Source of the DNA: Helicobacter bilis
Lineage (GTDB): Bacteria > Campylobacterota > Campylobacteria > Campylobacterales > Helicobacteraceae
DNA length: 64,000 nt
Reading direction: 5' to 3'
Assembly (NCBI RefSeq): GCF_001999985.1
Contig: NZ_CP019645.1
Coordinates: 2,170,001-2,234,000 of the forward strand
Under the pieces are notes generated by a model, which saw only the letters and a program-made list of their open reading frames with translations, was not told the DNA's origin and did no database searches. Each line of letters starts with the position of its first letter. Within the stretch, counting starts at the first letter, position 1. Position numbers and translations under genes: made by a program. Positions 37,254 to 46,612 of this stretch are shown here, piece by piece.

Positions 37254-38648
37254 ATGGATAAACACTGGAATGAGGAATGTGCTGTTGTTGGTGCATTTAA
37301 CTGCGATGAAGCAGCCTTCATGGCATATTACGCCCTTTTTGCAATGCAGCACAGAGGGCAGGAGGCAAGCGGTATAGCAATAAGCAATGGCAAAAATATC
37401 ACTACTCAAAAAGGGCAAGGACTTGTAACAAAGGTTTTTAGCAAATCAATCTTAGAAAAGCTAAAAGGCATGAATGCGGTAGGACATAATCGCTATGCAA
37501 CTGCTGGGGCAGATTCTAATGGCGATTGTCAGCCTATTTTTGCGCGTTATGGCTTAGGTGAGATTGCTCTCGTGCATAATGGAAATCTCACAAATGCAAA
37601 AAACATTCGCCAATCACTCACACAGCAAGGTGCAATATTCCAAAGTAATTTAGATACAGAAGTCATCATCCATTTAATCGCAAGAAGCACAAAAAAGCAT
37701 TTAACCCCGCGTATTATGGAATCTTTACGTGAGATTGAGGGGGCGTTCTCACTTGTGATTCTAAGTCGCTCTAAAATGTTTGCAGTAAGAGATAGATTTG
37801 GTCTTCGTCCATTAAGCTTAGGGGAGATAACCAATAAAGATGGCTCAAAAGGCTATATTGTAGCAAGTGAGACTTGTGCGTTTGATCTTGTTGGGGCGAG
37901 TTTTGTGCGAGATATTGAGCCGGGGGAATTAGTCGTATTTGAGAAAAATCGCAATAATGAAACAAAGATTATAAGCATAAAAGTCTTTGAAGAGATTCTA
38001 AAACCATGCGTTTTTGAATATATCTATTTTGCCCGCCCTGATAGTGTCGTCTTTGGTAAAAGTGTGTATATGGTAAGAAAGAATCTAGGCAAACAATTAG
38101 CACTAGAGCATAAGATTGATGCAGATATCGTTATGCCTGTGCCAGATAGTGGTCTTGCCGCTGCTATTGGATATAGCGAGCAAAGTAAAATCGCATTTGA
38201 GTTGGGATTAATTAGAAATCATTATGTAGGTAGAACCTTTATTGAGCCAACACAAGAGCTAAGAGAGCTAAAAGTGCGATTAAAGCTTAATCCTATTAGA
38301 GAAGTGATCGAGAATAAAAGGGTTATAGTGATAGATGATTCGCTTGTGAGAGGCACGACAAGTAAGGCTATCGTGCGATTATTAAAACAAGCTGGTGCAA
38401 AAGAAGTGTATCTACTCATTTCTGCACCATCGACTATTTCGCCATGCTATTATGGTGTGGATACGCCGAGTAAAAGTGAGCTTATATCTGCGAATAAAAG
38501 CAATGATGAGGTAAAAAAATTTATTGGTGCTGACTATCTTGGGTATCTCTCTTTAGAAGGCTTGAAAACTGCGGTAGAACCGCATAATTATAGCTATTGT
38601 CAAGCATGTTTTGATGGTAACTATTTACATGATGTAGAATCAAAATAA
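37254..38648 (+). CDS. purF: amidophosphoribosyltransferase (first step of purine synthesis)
   Basis: A 464-residue enzyme converting PRPP and glutamine to phosphoribosylamine. I start at ATG 37254, giving MDKHWNEECAVVGAF. As in the B. subtilis enzyme, the nucleophile Cys9 (NEEC) would be freed by removal of an eight-residue propeptide. The PRPP-binding loop is VIVIDDSLVRGTTS. The C-terminal YSYCQACFDGNY fits the class that carries an iron-sulphur cluster. The next gene starts 10 nt later. Confidence 0.94.
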   Translation: MDKHWNEECAVVGAFNCDEAAFMAYYALFAMQHRGQEASGIAISNGKNITTQKGQGLVTKVFSKSILEKLKGMNAVGHNRYATAGADSNGDCQPIFARYGLGEIALVHNGNLTNAKNIRQSLTQQGAIFQSNLDTEVIIHLIARSTKKHLTPRIMESLREIEGAFSLVILSRSKMFAVRDRFGLRPLSLGEITNKDGSKGYIVASETCAFDLVGASFVRDIEPGELVVFEKNRNNETKIISIKVFEEILKPCVFEYIYFARPDSVVFGKSVYMVRKNLGKQLALEHKIDADIVMPVPDSGLAAAIGYSEQSKIAFELGLIRNHYVGRTFIEPTQELRELKVRLKLNPIREVIENKRVIVIDDSLVRGTTSKAIVRLLKQAGAKEVYLLISAPSTISPCYYGVDTPSKSELISANKSNDEVKKFIGADYLGYLSLEGLKTAVEPHNYSYCQACFDGNYLHDVESK

Positions 38649-38658
38649 AGGGGCATGG

Positions 38659-39681
38659 GTGAAGATAATGCTAACAGTTGGGCGATATTTTAAACAGCGA
38701 TTTGGTGAAAAAGTAAGAAAGATTCCAATATCTTTAAGCGGCTTTACTTGTCCTAATATTGATGGCAAGGTCGCAAAAGGTGGCTGCATTTATTGTAAAA
38801 ATGAGACTTTTTCACCATCGCTTGTAATGAAAAAAAAGCAGAATTCCAATATAGATTCTAACAATACAGAATCTACACAAGAACAAAACATAAAAGATAT
38901 TACTAAATTAAAAATGAACTTTTCATTGACAGAAAATCCGTTGTTGCCTACACAATTAAGGGAGCTTGAGACGCAATTCCACTATCATGCGAACTTTCAT
39001 AAAAATAAATATGGCATAAAAAAATACATGGTGTATTTTCAAAGTTTTACAAACACTTATGCACCATTTGACACACTCAAAGCCCTTTATACAAAGGCAT
39101 TGAAGTTGCCTGATGTTGTAGGCATGAGCATAGGCACAAGGGTTGATTGCGTAGATTCTAAACTGCTTGATTTTTTAGGGGAGTTTGTAAAAGAGGGTAA
39201 GGAAATATGGCTTGAGTATGGAATCCAATCTATCTATGAAGAGACACTAAAGCTTACAAACAGAGGGCATACTATGGAGGGTGTAGAATCTCTTTTTAAA
39301 GAGACAAGAAAAAGGGGGATAAAAGTCTGTGCGCATTTAATCTATGGCTTACCTAATGAAAGCGTGGATATGATGATACACTCATTACAAACCATTCTAA
39401 GTTATGGCGTAGATTCTCTAAAAATCCACCCACTCTATGTTGTGGAGGGCACAGCCTTAGCGCGCATGTATAAAAAGGGCGAATATACACCAATTAGCCT
39501 AGAAGACTATGGCGAGGCAATAGCAAAATCACTCAAACTTATCCCGCCAAATATTGTGATACAAAGAGTTAGTGCTGGAGCGCATGATGAGAGCTTAATC
39601 GCACCAAAATGGTGCTTTGATAAAAATATCCAAATGCGTTATTTACGCGATAGACTAAAAAAAGAGGGGATAGATTACTAA
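38659..39681 (+). CDS. radical SAM protein, TIGR01212/YtqA family
   Basis: A 340-residue radical SAM protein. The opening VGRYFKQRFGEKVRKIPISL and the cluster motif CPNIDGKVAKGGCIYC (Cys spacing wider than the usual CxxxCxxC) are typical of the YtqA/TIGR01212 family, whose role is thought to be RNA or small-molecule modification. Also seen: YGIQSIYEETL and HLIYGLPNES. GTG at 38659 is taken as start with AAGGGG upstream; ATG at 38668 is an alternative. A low-complexity insertion sits near residues 58-85. Likely co-transcribed with purF. Confidence 0.78.
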   Translation: MKIMLTVGRYFKQRFGEKVRKIPISLSGFTCPNIDGKVAKGGCIYCKNETFSPSLVMKKKQNSNIDSNNTESTQEQNIKDITKLKMNFSLTENPLLPTQLRELETQFHYHANFHKNKYGIKKYMVYFQSFTNTYAPFDTLKALYTKALKLPDVVGMSIGTRVDCVDSKLLDFLGEFVKEGKEIWLEYGIQSIYEETLKLTNRGHTMEGVESLFKETRKRGIKVCAHLIYGLPNESVDMMIHSLQTILSYGVDSLKIHPLYVVEGTALARMYKKGEYTPISLEDYGEAIAKSLKLIPPNIVIQRVSAGAHDESLIAPKWCFDKNIQMRYLRDRLKKEGIDY

Positions 39682-39939
39682 GTTTTTGTTGCTTTGTATT
39701 TATGCGATGTTTATTGAGTCTATTGTGTCAAAGTTTTTATATATCTATACTTCTAATTTTGCATTTATTTGTAAATTTTTAAACTTTGATGACATAATAT
39801 TTTATAAGATAATGCTAAGCACTAGAACAAAATCTTGTTGTGTCCATAAAAAAATTACGCCTTATACTTATATTCGTTTATTAACCCAATTGCTAAAAAT
39901 AGGTTTTATGGGATACTAAAATATGTTATGCATTAAAAG

Positions 39940-40250
39940 CCAAATTACAATTTCTTATCATACCTGCAAGTGTAGGCAAGAGTTTTGTTTGTGTCAGCCA
40001 CAAGCAAAATATCTTTTATGGAATTCGTGTGAGATTATTGCTTTGCTTAATAGGCTATTGCTTGAGTTCTGCACAAAACATTGCTGCATTAAATTTACTT
40101 CATAATGCAAAAAATATTACTCATCTCTCACAAGTAGCAGCTATTGCAGCACTAAAAGATAAAGAATATATGGAATCTTATGTAAAAGAGGTTGTATTAG
40201 CAAAAGTGTTTTTCTTAAACACATTGGATTCTATTTATTTAACTTTATAA
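39940..40250 (+). pseudogene. hisC: decayed hisC (histidinol-phosphate aminotransferase) fragment
   Basis: The frame ending at 40250 reads IGYCLSSAQNIAALNLL, NITHLSQVAAIAALKDKEYMES and FFLNTLDSI, matching the part of HisC after the PLP lysine (in Campylobacter: LRIGYGIANANI..., APFNVSNLALKAAVAA). The part before it (VCVSHKQNIFYGIR) is degraded, and the C-terminal third is missing. No intact start or full open frame exists. This indicates loss of a cytoplasmic histidinol-phosphate aminotransferase gene at this site. Assigned by eye from conserved blocks. Confidence 0.5.
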
Positions 40251-40300
40251 AATCAAGGTAGAATTACCCATTTATTTAAAAGCTATTAAAAAGGAAAAGT

Positions 40301-41635
40301 ATGCTTCGTTTCGCCCCATCGCCAACAGGCGATATGCATATTGGTAATTTACGCGCTGCTATTTTTAACTATATCATGGCAAAAAAGCTAAAACAACCCT
40401 TTATTATTAGGATTGAAGACACAGATTTAGAAAGAAATATAAAGGGAAAAGACAAAGAGATTTTAGCACTTTTGCAAACTTTTGGATTAGAATTTTCATC
40501 TGTGATTTATCAAAGTGATAATTTTGCATTGCATAGAGATTTAGCATTAAAGTTAATAAAAGAAGGGAAGGCGTTTTATTGCTATTGCTCTAAAGAGTTT
40601 TTAGAAGATAAAAGAGAAGAGGCAAAGGCACAAAAGATTGCATTTAGATACAAAGATGAATGGGCAGAGCTTGAAAAAGGGGCAAAAAGCACAAGCCCGA
40701 TTATACGACTAAGGGCAAATGAGGCGGTTAGCTTCATAGATTCTATAAAGGGCGAGATTTCTTTTAATGCCAATGAAATTGATAGCTTTGTGATTATGAG
40801 AAATGGCATTCCTACCTACAACTTTGCGTGTAGCATTGATGATAAAGAGATGAGCTACATTATAAGGGGGGAAGATCATATCAGCAATACGCCAAAGCAA
40901 ATACTCATTAAAAGAGCATTAGGGTTTAGCGAAAATGTAAAATACGCACATTTACCTATCATTCTTAATGAAGAGCATAAAAAAATGTCAAAAAGAGATA
41001 AAGCTTCAAGTGTAGAATGGCTTCTATCTCAAGGGCTAGAGGCAAGGGCTATTGCAAACTATCTCATTTTACTAGGGAATACAAAGCTAGAGAATAAACT
41101 TGGCGAATTGTTTAGTTTAGAATCTTGTATAGAGCATTTCTGTCTTGAGAATGTTGCGAGTAACCCGGCGCAATTTGATTATAAAAAAATGGCACAAATT
41201 AGCAGAGATATTATGCGAGAAAGAGAGATTTCTAGCTTTTATCCGCTTTTTTCAAATTTAGATTCTATGCGCCTAAATTCTCCACAAAGTTTTGATGACT
41301 TAATTACCCTTTATCTCAATGAAGTAGGCACACAAATAGCATTAAAAGAACATATAGATTCTATATTTTTAGCAATAGATAAAAAGCGGGAGAATCTAGT
41401 GGAGTTTCATAATGAATTTGATAGCATTCTTAAGGTAATAAGAGAGAATCTAGATAAGATTCAGGGCTATGATTATAATGAGTTTAAAGACTTTATTGCA
41501 ACTCAAAGCGGATATAAAGGAAAATCTCTTTTTAAACCTTTGAGAATGATTCTAAGCGGACAGGAACACGGCATAGAGCTTGATAAACTCTATCATGTTT
41601 TAAAGCCATTTATACGCGATATTGTAAGGAAATAA
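40301..41635 (+). CDS. gltX2: glutamyl-tRNA(Gln) synthetase, GltX2 type
   Basis: A 444-residue class I synthetase. MLRFAPSPTGDMHIGNLRAAIFNY holds the HIGH-type motif (MHIG) and KMSKRDKASS is the second signature. The opening closely matches H. pylori GltX2, the enzyme that charges tRNA-Gln with glutamate for later amidation by GatCAB. The gltX2-yggT-slt order is that of HP0643-HP0645. AAAAAGGA lies ahead of the ATG. Confidence 0.9.
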   Translation: MLRFAPSPTGDMHIGNLRAAIFNYIMAKKLKQPFIIRIEDTDLERNIKGKDKEILALLQTFGLEFSSVIYQSDNFALHRDLALKLIKEGKAFYCYCSKEFLEDKREEAKAQKIAFRYKDEWAELEKGAKSTSPIIRLRANEAVSFIDSIKGEISFNANEIDSFVIMRNGIPTYNFACSIDDKEMSYIIRGEDHISNTPKQILIKRALGFSENVKYAHLPIILNEEHKKMSKRDKASSVEWLLSQGLEARAIANYLILLGNTKLENKLGELFSLESCIEHFCLENVASNPAQFDYKKMAQISRDIMREREISSFYPLFSNLDSMRLNSPQSFDDLITLYLNEVGTQIALKEHIDSIFLAIDKKRENLVEFHNEFDSILKVIRENLDKIQGYDYNEFKDFIATQSGYKGKSLFKPLRMILSGQEHGIELDKLYHVLKPFIRDIVRK

Positions 41636-41636
41636 T

Positions 41637-41915
41637 ATGGGTTTAGTATTAAATGCGATTGGAAATATACTTTCATGGGTGATTACACTATACTGCTGGG
41701 TGATTTTTATCAGTGCGATATTACACCTTGCGCGTGCTGATCCGTATAGCCAACTCATGGATATTTTAAATAGACTGACATATCCAGCATATTCATTTGT
41801 AAAGCGATTTGTAAAAACGGAATTTAATGGTTTAGAACTTGCACCTTTAATAATCATTCTTGTATTGCAGTTTATTAACCTAACGCTTGTTAGATTCTTA
41901 CTTGCTTTTCATTAA
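41637..41915 (+). CDS. YggT family membrane protein
   Basis: A 92-residue protein with two membrane segments and the central YggT pattern ILHLARADPYSQLMDILNRLTYP. The family is associated with osmotic tolerance and cell envelope or division in some bacteria, but is poorly defined. It starts right after the gltX2 stop and precedes slt by 26 nt, as in H. pylori. Confidence 0.85.
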   Translation: MGLVLNAIGNILSWVITLYCWVIFISAILHLARADPYSQLMDILNRLTYPAYSFVKRFVKTEFNGLELAPLIIILVLQFINLTLVRFLLAFH

Positions 41916-41941
41916 TTATTTTATAAAAACAAAGGGGCTTT

Positions 41942-43801
41942 ATGCGATATTTCTCTTTACTTTTTTTTATATTTTCTACAAGTTATGCAGATAGCATTAT
42001 AGACTTTGGCAAACAGGAAACAAAGACATATAAACCATATGAAGCAAATAAAACAGATTATAATAAAGTAAATCACACAATAGAATCTAGCGTGCAAACA
42101 CCTACTAAAGTCGCACAAGTAGCAACTGCAAATACGACACATAAAACACAGGCAATAGCCCATTCAAACACACCAACACACAAGGGCAATCATCTCAAAG
42201 GGCAAGAGTTTTTTAACTATTATATTAAAGGCAAACCAAAGGGCATTGTGCGAGATTTCTACATTTGGCAATATCTCAATGAAAACAAACTCAATGCAGC
42301 ACAGATTAATGAAGCCTATCAGCTACTAAACGCAAAGAATCCATACTTGCGTAAAACACTAAAAAGTCTTGGTAAAACAGAGAAAATGCCACGAGATATT
42401 ACATGTCAAAATATGCAGATACAAGCCGCATTAAAAGAAGATAACGCATGTCTTGCAATCTCTGTGCGTAATAGAATGGCAGCCTTTAAGACTTTGGGGG
42501 CTAAAGAGAGAGACGCGGTTATCAGCCGTCTTGCAAAAACAAACCCAGATACTACAAGGGCGATTAAGATTCTAGCCACACAAGATCGCACAAGCAGTCT
42601 TTTTAATGACAATGCAATCGTGTTTAGCATGGTATATCATGCGTTGAGTGCTGATGAAAAATCTAAGATAAAAAGTAAAGACCCAAACAAAGATTTAAAT
42701 AGATTAAGTGCCTATAATACACAAGGATTCTATTATATTTTAAATTCTATTGCCCTAGATTCTAATGTTAGTAATCTCAAAAAAATGCTTTTAGAGAGTG
42801 ATATAACACAAGCCCCACATAATACGCTTTTTTTACTTGGTATTAATGAATTGCGATTTGGTTCAAAAGATAAGGCAATGAACTACTTTAAAAGAGCAAA
42901 GCAGAAATCCAATATCGCATTTTTCATTGATAGAGCAGTATTTTGGCAATATCTTGTGAGTAAAGATAAAAAGTATTTAGAAGAGTTATTGCAAAGCAAA
43001 CATGTAAATATCTTTAGCATTTATGCCGCACAAAAGCTAAATAAAGAACCAAAATATACTATTATTACAAAACTTCCTTCCCTTGCGTTTGATAATCCGC
43101 CATTTGATATTAAAGATCCTTATGTATGGCAGAATATCACAAACACCATGCTACACACAAGCGATCCCATAAAACTTGCAAAAGTGATCCCATATTTTTC
43201 ATACAAAGATACTATGCCACAACTTGCCTATCTCATGCAAAAGATTGACAAACATGCGACAAATTACTACATTACGCCTTATGAGGGCTTAGTTAAATGG
43301 AACTCAAAAGAAGAACAAAGCTTGGTATTTTCAATCGCAAGGCAAGAAAGCTACTTTATCCCAACGCTTATTTCACGATCTTTTGCACTAGGCATTATGC
43401 AGATTATGCCAGCTAATGTCAAGCCATTTGCAAAGGAAATGGGACGAACCGATATAGAATATAATGATCTCTTTGACCCAAAGACTTCACTAGAGATGGG
43501 CAGACATTTTATAAAGCAATTGCAAAGAGAGTATAAACACCCGCTTTTTGTTGCCTATGCGTATAATGGCGGACCGGGATTTTTACGCAGGACTTTAAAG
43601 AAAAATGAGCTATTTTTAAAGAATAGAGAATATGAGCCATGGCTTAGCATGGAGCTTATCCCACTAGAAGAGACAAGGTATTATGGTATGAGAGTATTAG
43701 CGAATTTTATTATCTATGAAAAACTTTTTGGCAAGGAATTAAATCTTGAAAAAATATTATCTGAAACCTTGCTTTATGAAAATCCAAGTATTACGAGATA
43801 A
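41942..43801 (+). CDS. slt: soluble lytic murein transglycosylase
   Basis: A 619-residue periplasmic enzyme that cleaves peptidoglycan between MurNAc and GlcNAc with anhydro-product formation. A signal peptide (MRYFSLLFFIFSTSYA) is followed by a Thr/Asn-rich linker and a helical superhelix domain. The C-terminal catalytic domain has the active-site Glu in ARQESYF, then SRSFALGIMQIMP and VAYAYNGGPG. Similar to Helicobacter Slt (HP0645), needed for flagellar insertion and cell-wall turnover. Confidence 0.92.
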   Translation: MRYFSLLFFIFSTSYADSIIDFGKQETKTYKPYEANKTDYNKVNHTIESSVQTPTKVAQVATANTTHKTQAIAHSNTPTHKGNHLKGQEFFNYYIKGKPKGIVRDFYIWQYLNENKLNAAQINEAYQLLNAKNPYLRKTLKSLGKTEKMPRDITCQNMQIQAALKEDNACLAISVRNRMAAFKTLGAKERDAVISRLAKTNPDTTRAIKILATQDRTSSLFNDNAIVFSMVYHALSADEKSKIKSKDPNKDLNRLSAYNTQGFYYILNSIALDSNVSNLKKMLLESDITQAPHNTLFLLGINELRFGSKDKAMNYFKRAKQKSNIAFFIDRAVFWQYLVSKDKKYLEELLQSKHVNIFSIYAAQKLNKEPKYTIITKLPSLAFDNPPFDIKDPYVWQNITNTMLHTSDPIKLAKVIPYFSYKDTMPQLAYLMQKIDKHATNYYITPYEGLVKWNSKEEQSLVFSIARQESYFIPTLISRSFALGIMQIMPANVKPFAKEMGRTDIEYNDLFDPKTSLEMGRHFIKQLQREYKHPLFVAYAYNGGPGFLRRTLKKNELFLKNREYEPWLSMELIPLEETRYYGMRVLANFIIYEKLFGKELNLEKILSETLLYENPSITR

Positions 43802-43851
43802 AACTTTATTGTATTAAAACCTAGAATCTATAGAATCCATATATTCTAGAC

Positions 43852-43857
43852 TATAAT
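43852..43857 (+). promoter_or_regulatory. -10 element upstream of the beta-propeller gene
   Basis: TATAAT in GACTATAATGTAGAATC, 30 nt ahead of the ATG at 43888. Confidence 0.45.
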
Positions 43858-43887
43858 GTAGAATCCATTTATCACAAAGGTTATTTT

Positions 43888-44730
43888 ATGAAAAAAATAT
43901 CTGCATTTTTCTGTTTATGTTTTTTAATGCTGCAAGCACAAGGCAATCGCATTGTAAGCATTGAGGGTTTTAACACCCCACAAGCTATCGCTATGACAAA
44001 TCTCAGTGTATTTGTAAGCAATATGGGTGATAATCCTAATCTCACAAAAAGTGGTAGTGGCTTTATCAGTAAGCTTGATAAGACTGGGAAAATCATTGAC
44101 TTGCAATTTATCGCAAACCTAAATATCCCAAAAAGCATGACAATACTTGATAATATTCTCTATGTCGTAGATATGAATATGCTAAAAGGGTTTAACCTTG
44201 CGACAAAAAGACAAGTGTTAAATCTCCCTATTAGCGGTGCTAATATGCTAAATGATATTGCAATTAGAGATTCTAACTCATTACTTGTGGCTGATGGTGA
44301 GACGGGGTTAGTCCTGCTTGTAGATCTCAAAAAGAAGAGTTATTATACCTTTGTTGCGATTGATAATACGCTAGGATCATTGCAAAACATAGCATTAGAT
44401 AAAAAAGCTCTTTATGCAAGCACTTTTGATAAAGATCAGAAAAAAAGTCGCATTTTACGCATAGACCTTGAGACGAAAGAAGTGAGTGTAGTCCATGAGT
44501 TTGCTGAAAAAACATGTGGCATCGCACTCACTAATCATGGCGGTATCATAGTGGCTACAGAAGGACATAAAAACGCAACGAAGCTATATAAAATCTCTAC
44601 TAACGCCAAAGTCTATACCATTGATATCGATGAGGATTTACAAGCACCAGCAAAATTTTTGCTTGATAAACAAGCCTTATGGATACCAGATACACTGAAT
44701 AATAAAGTCCAAAAGATTATACCAGAGTGA
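43888..44730 (+). CDS. exported beta-propeller (SMP-30/NHL-like) protein
   Basis: A 280-residue protein with a signal peptide (MKKISAFFCLCFLMLQAQG). The mature part has repeated strands of the kind found in beta-propellers: QAIAMTNLSVFVSNMG, PKSMTILDNILYVVDMN, NDIAIRDSNSLLVADG, QNIALDKKALYAST, CGIALTNHGGIIVATEG and AKFLLDKQALWIPDT. Such proteins are often SMP-30/gluconolactonase-like or strictosidine-synthase-like. No catalytic set was identified, so the ligand is unknown. Its own promoter and a 90-nt gap separate it from the next locus. Confidence 0.7.
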   Translation: MKKISAFFCLCFLMLQAQGNRIVSIEGFNTPQAIAMTNLSVFVSNMGDNPNLTKSGSGFISKLDKTGKIIDLQFIANLNIPKSMTILDNILYVVDMNMLKGFNLATKRQVLNLPISGANMLNDIAIRDSNSLLVADGETGLVLLVDLKKKSYYTFVAIDNTLGSLQNIALDKKALYASTFDKDQKKSRILRIDLETKEVSVVHEFAEKTCGIALTNHGGIIVATEGHKNATKLYKISTNAKVYTIDIDEDLQAPAKFLLDKQALWIPDTLNNKVQKIIPE

Positions 44731-44792
44731 AAGTTTGTTTTGCTGTGATGTTTCGTGCAATGTTTTTTATGCTTTCTTGATACTATGTGTGT

Positions 44793-44798
44793 TATAAT
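44793..44798 (+). promoter_or_regulatory. -10 element at the head of the MeOPN locus
   Basis: TATAAT in the extended context GTGTGTTATAATAG, 27 nt ahead of the first transferase-like gene; a GGAG site follows closer to the ATG. Confidence 0.5.
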
Positions 44799-44824
44799 AG
44801 AAATTCTTTTTATTTGGAGTATAT

Positions 44825-46501
44825 ATGGGTTTAAGAGAATCTAAAAGAATAAGGTTTATAAAAGAGAATGGCATAGCTACTTTTTTATGGCACACAACAT
44901 GCAATAGCTGTGTTGTTGGTTATCTATTGCAAATCTATCCAAAACTTGTTTTAAGCAAATCTCAATATAAAACTTTCAAATTGGCATACAAGCATTTTGA
45001 AGAAAATTATAGAAATATAATTGTTATTAGTCCATTATTTTTTATGAAAAATCTTAAAAAGCATATCGCATGGTTAGAATCTGATACATTTAAAAATCAA
45101 TATGGTAGTATTGAAAATTTAGAGAATATTAGCAAAAATACAATAGGTGCGACTATGATGTCTCCACAGAAAGATTCTAGGATAGACGAATTTACCCCCC
45201 CCCCCCCCATTTGTATTAACGGGTATTCACCGCAAACTAGCAATCATTTGAGTCCAACTCCAAACATAAATTCAATTCAACATAACATAGATATGGGTAC
45301 TGTAATAAACCCGTATCCACCGCTACTTAACCCAAAAACAATAGACTATAAACATATCGGAGCGGAGATGGCGTGGGAACTAAACTTGCCATTGCCTAGC
45401 AACTATAAATTTGTATGGGTTTGCAATGGTGGGAGTGGCAGTGAAGCATTTATGTCATTTTTAGAACATTGTGGGGTGAATTTAGAGCCATTCTGGTATC
45501 ACGCAAAAGAAAAATACATGCTTGATTTTAATATGCTGGTCTCAAAACCAAACCAATATAATATCCTGTGTATTCACAACAGATATATCGAACATACAAA
45601 ATACATTCATTTAACACAAAAGCGAGACTTTATATATATCGCAGGTGATGTGATAAGTAGGCTAAAATCAGGGTTAAATCATTTAGATAACGATACAATG
45701 GCAGATATAATCACGCATGCAATGAGAAATCCAACACCAAACACACCAAAAGAGAAAATGTTTCCAGACTTAAGATATTACTACAAAGATTCTCAGGGTT
45801 TGCCAAACACAAAGTGCTTAAACACACATATGCTTCATTCATACACTGGATTCTATGACTTTTTCTCTTATGTAAAGCCATATATTAAGAATCTATACAT
45901 TCTAAGCACCAATGATTTGAATGCAGAAAATGCTTTTAAGACATTTCAAAGATTATATGAAATTTTTTGCTTACCCAAAGCACCAACAGATGAAAAACTC
46001 TTTACTCAAAGAGCAAATATGTTTCGTGGTGGGTTATATGTTTTACCAATTTCTCTAAGGATACAACTTATAGATGTTCTGGCCACAATAGAGATTATGC
46101 CGTATCGATTCTCGTTAAATCTACCTTTTAAGGAGTCTAAAATCAATATTTCTCAAGAGATATTTGCCAAGGAAGTCGTTATAGATTCTATGGAGATAGT
46201 ATTTATGATAAATAAAGATGAATTTGCAAAATTAATGGAAGATTATGAATCTTACGAAAAAGTAAGGCTTTATATTGCAGAATACATAGATATGCTAGAG
46301 GTAAGTGTGGAGCGTAATAAAAGTCAGCTTGTGAGTGAAACCGACATTCTATTATACCTGCAAAAAACAGGCCCCCATAGAGAACAACTGCAAGAATTAA
46401 TGAAAATGGAAGCAGAATATTTTAAGACTTATTGTAGAGACATTTTTTCTTCATGGAAATATTACCAGGAGTTTGAGGAGATATGCATAAAAGAGCAGTA
46501 A
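44825..46501 (+). CDS. DUF2972 protein, MeOPN transferase-like (Cj1421/Cj1422 type), phase-variable
   Basis: A 558-residue protein. After a short tail the N-terminal domain shows KSQYKTFKLAYKHFEENYRNI, almost identical to the next gene product. A C14 tract (45195-45208) encodes Thr then four Pro (124-128) and separates it from the main domain, whose blocks YPPLLNPKTIDY and GAEMAWELNLPLPSNYKF are DUF2972-like. In C. jejuni the paralogous pair Cj1421c/Cj1422c at the same position transfer O-methyl phosphoramidate to capsule sugars and are controlled by homopolymer slippage. The sequence here is in frame (ON). The acceptor sugar is unknown. Confidence 0.72.
   Translation: MGLRESKRIRFIKENGIATFLWHTTCNSCVVGYLLQIYPKLVLSKSQYKTFKLAYKHFEENYRNIIVISPLFFMKNLKKHIAWLESDTFKNQYGSIENLENISKNTIGATMMSPQKDSRIDEFTPPPPICINGYSPQTSNHLSPTPNINSIQHNIDMGTVINPYPPLLNPKTIDYKHIGAEMAWELNLPLPSNYKFVWVCNGGSGSEAFMSFLEHCGVNLEPFWYHAKEKYMLDFNMLVSKPNQYNILCIHNRYIEHTKYIHLTQKRDFIYIAGDVISRLKSGLNHLDNDTMADIITHAMRNPTPNTPKEKMFPDLRYYYKDSQGLPNTKCLNTHMLHSYTGFYDFFSYVKPYIKNLYILSTNDLNAENAFKTFQRLYEIFCLPKAPTDEKLFTQRANMFRGGLYVLPISLRIQLIDVLATIEIMPYRFSLNLPFKESKINISQEIFAKEVVIDSMEIVFMINKDEFAKLMEDYESYEKVRLYIAEYIDMLEVSVERNKSQLVSETDILLYLQKTGPHREQLQELMKMEAEYFKTYCRDIFSSWKYYQEFEEICIKEQ
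44956..45208 (+). repeat. duplicated segment, copy A (with copy B at 46831-47084)
   Basis: The first 113 bp (44956-45068) match 46831-46943 exactly; similarity then continues with scattered differences up to and including the poly-C tract (14 C here, 15 C in copy B). A substrate for recombination or gene conversion between the two transferase genes. Confidence 0.9.
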
Positions 46502-46612
46502 TGGTGTGTTTGTGTATATGAGAATTATGATTGTTAATTTTTGTTGGATAAAATCAGTGTTTTATTTTTATTGCTGTGCGGTTTTATTGTTTGCATAGTT
46601 TCGAGGTTGTTG

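Noticed and set aside
39686-39919. Small open frame after the TIGR01212-type radical SAM gene
   Set aside because: Composition and lack of ribosome binding site suggest non-coding or decayed sequence; only the region after about 39940 shows real similarity (hisC).
46541-46612. TTG start adding a hydrophobic segment to the second transferase-like gene
   Set aside because: The ATG at 46613 has a GAGG site and aligns with the start of the paralogue; the extra residues have no counterpart.
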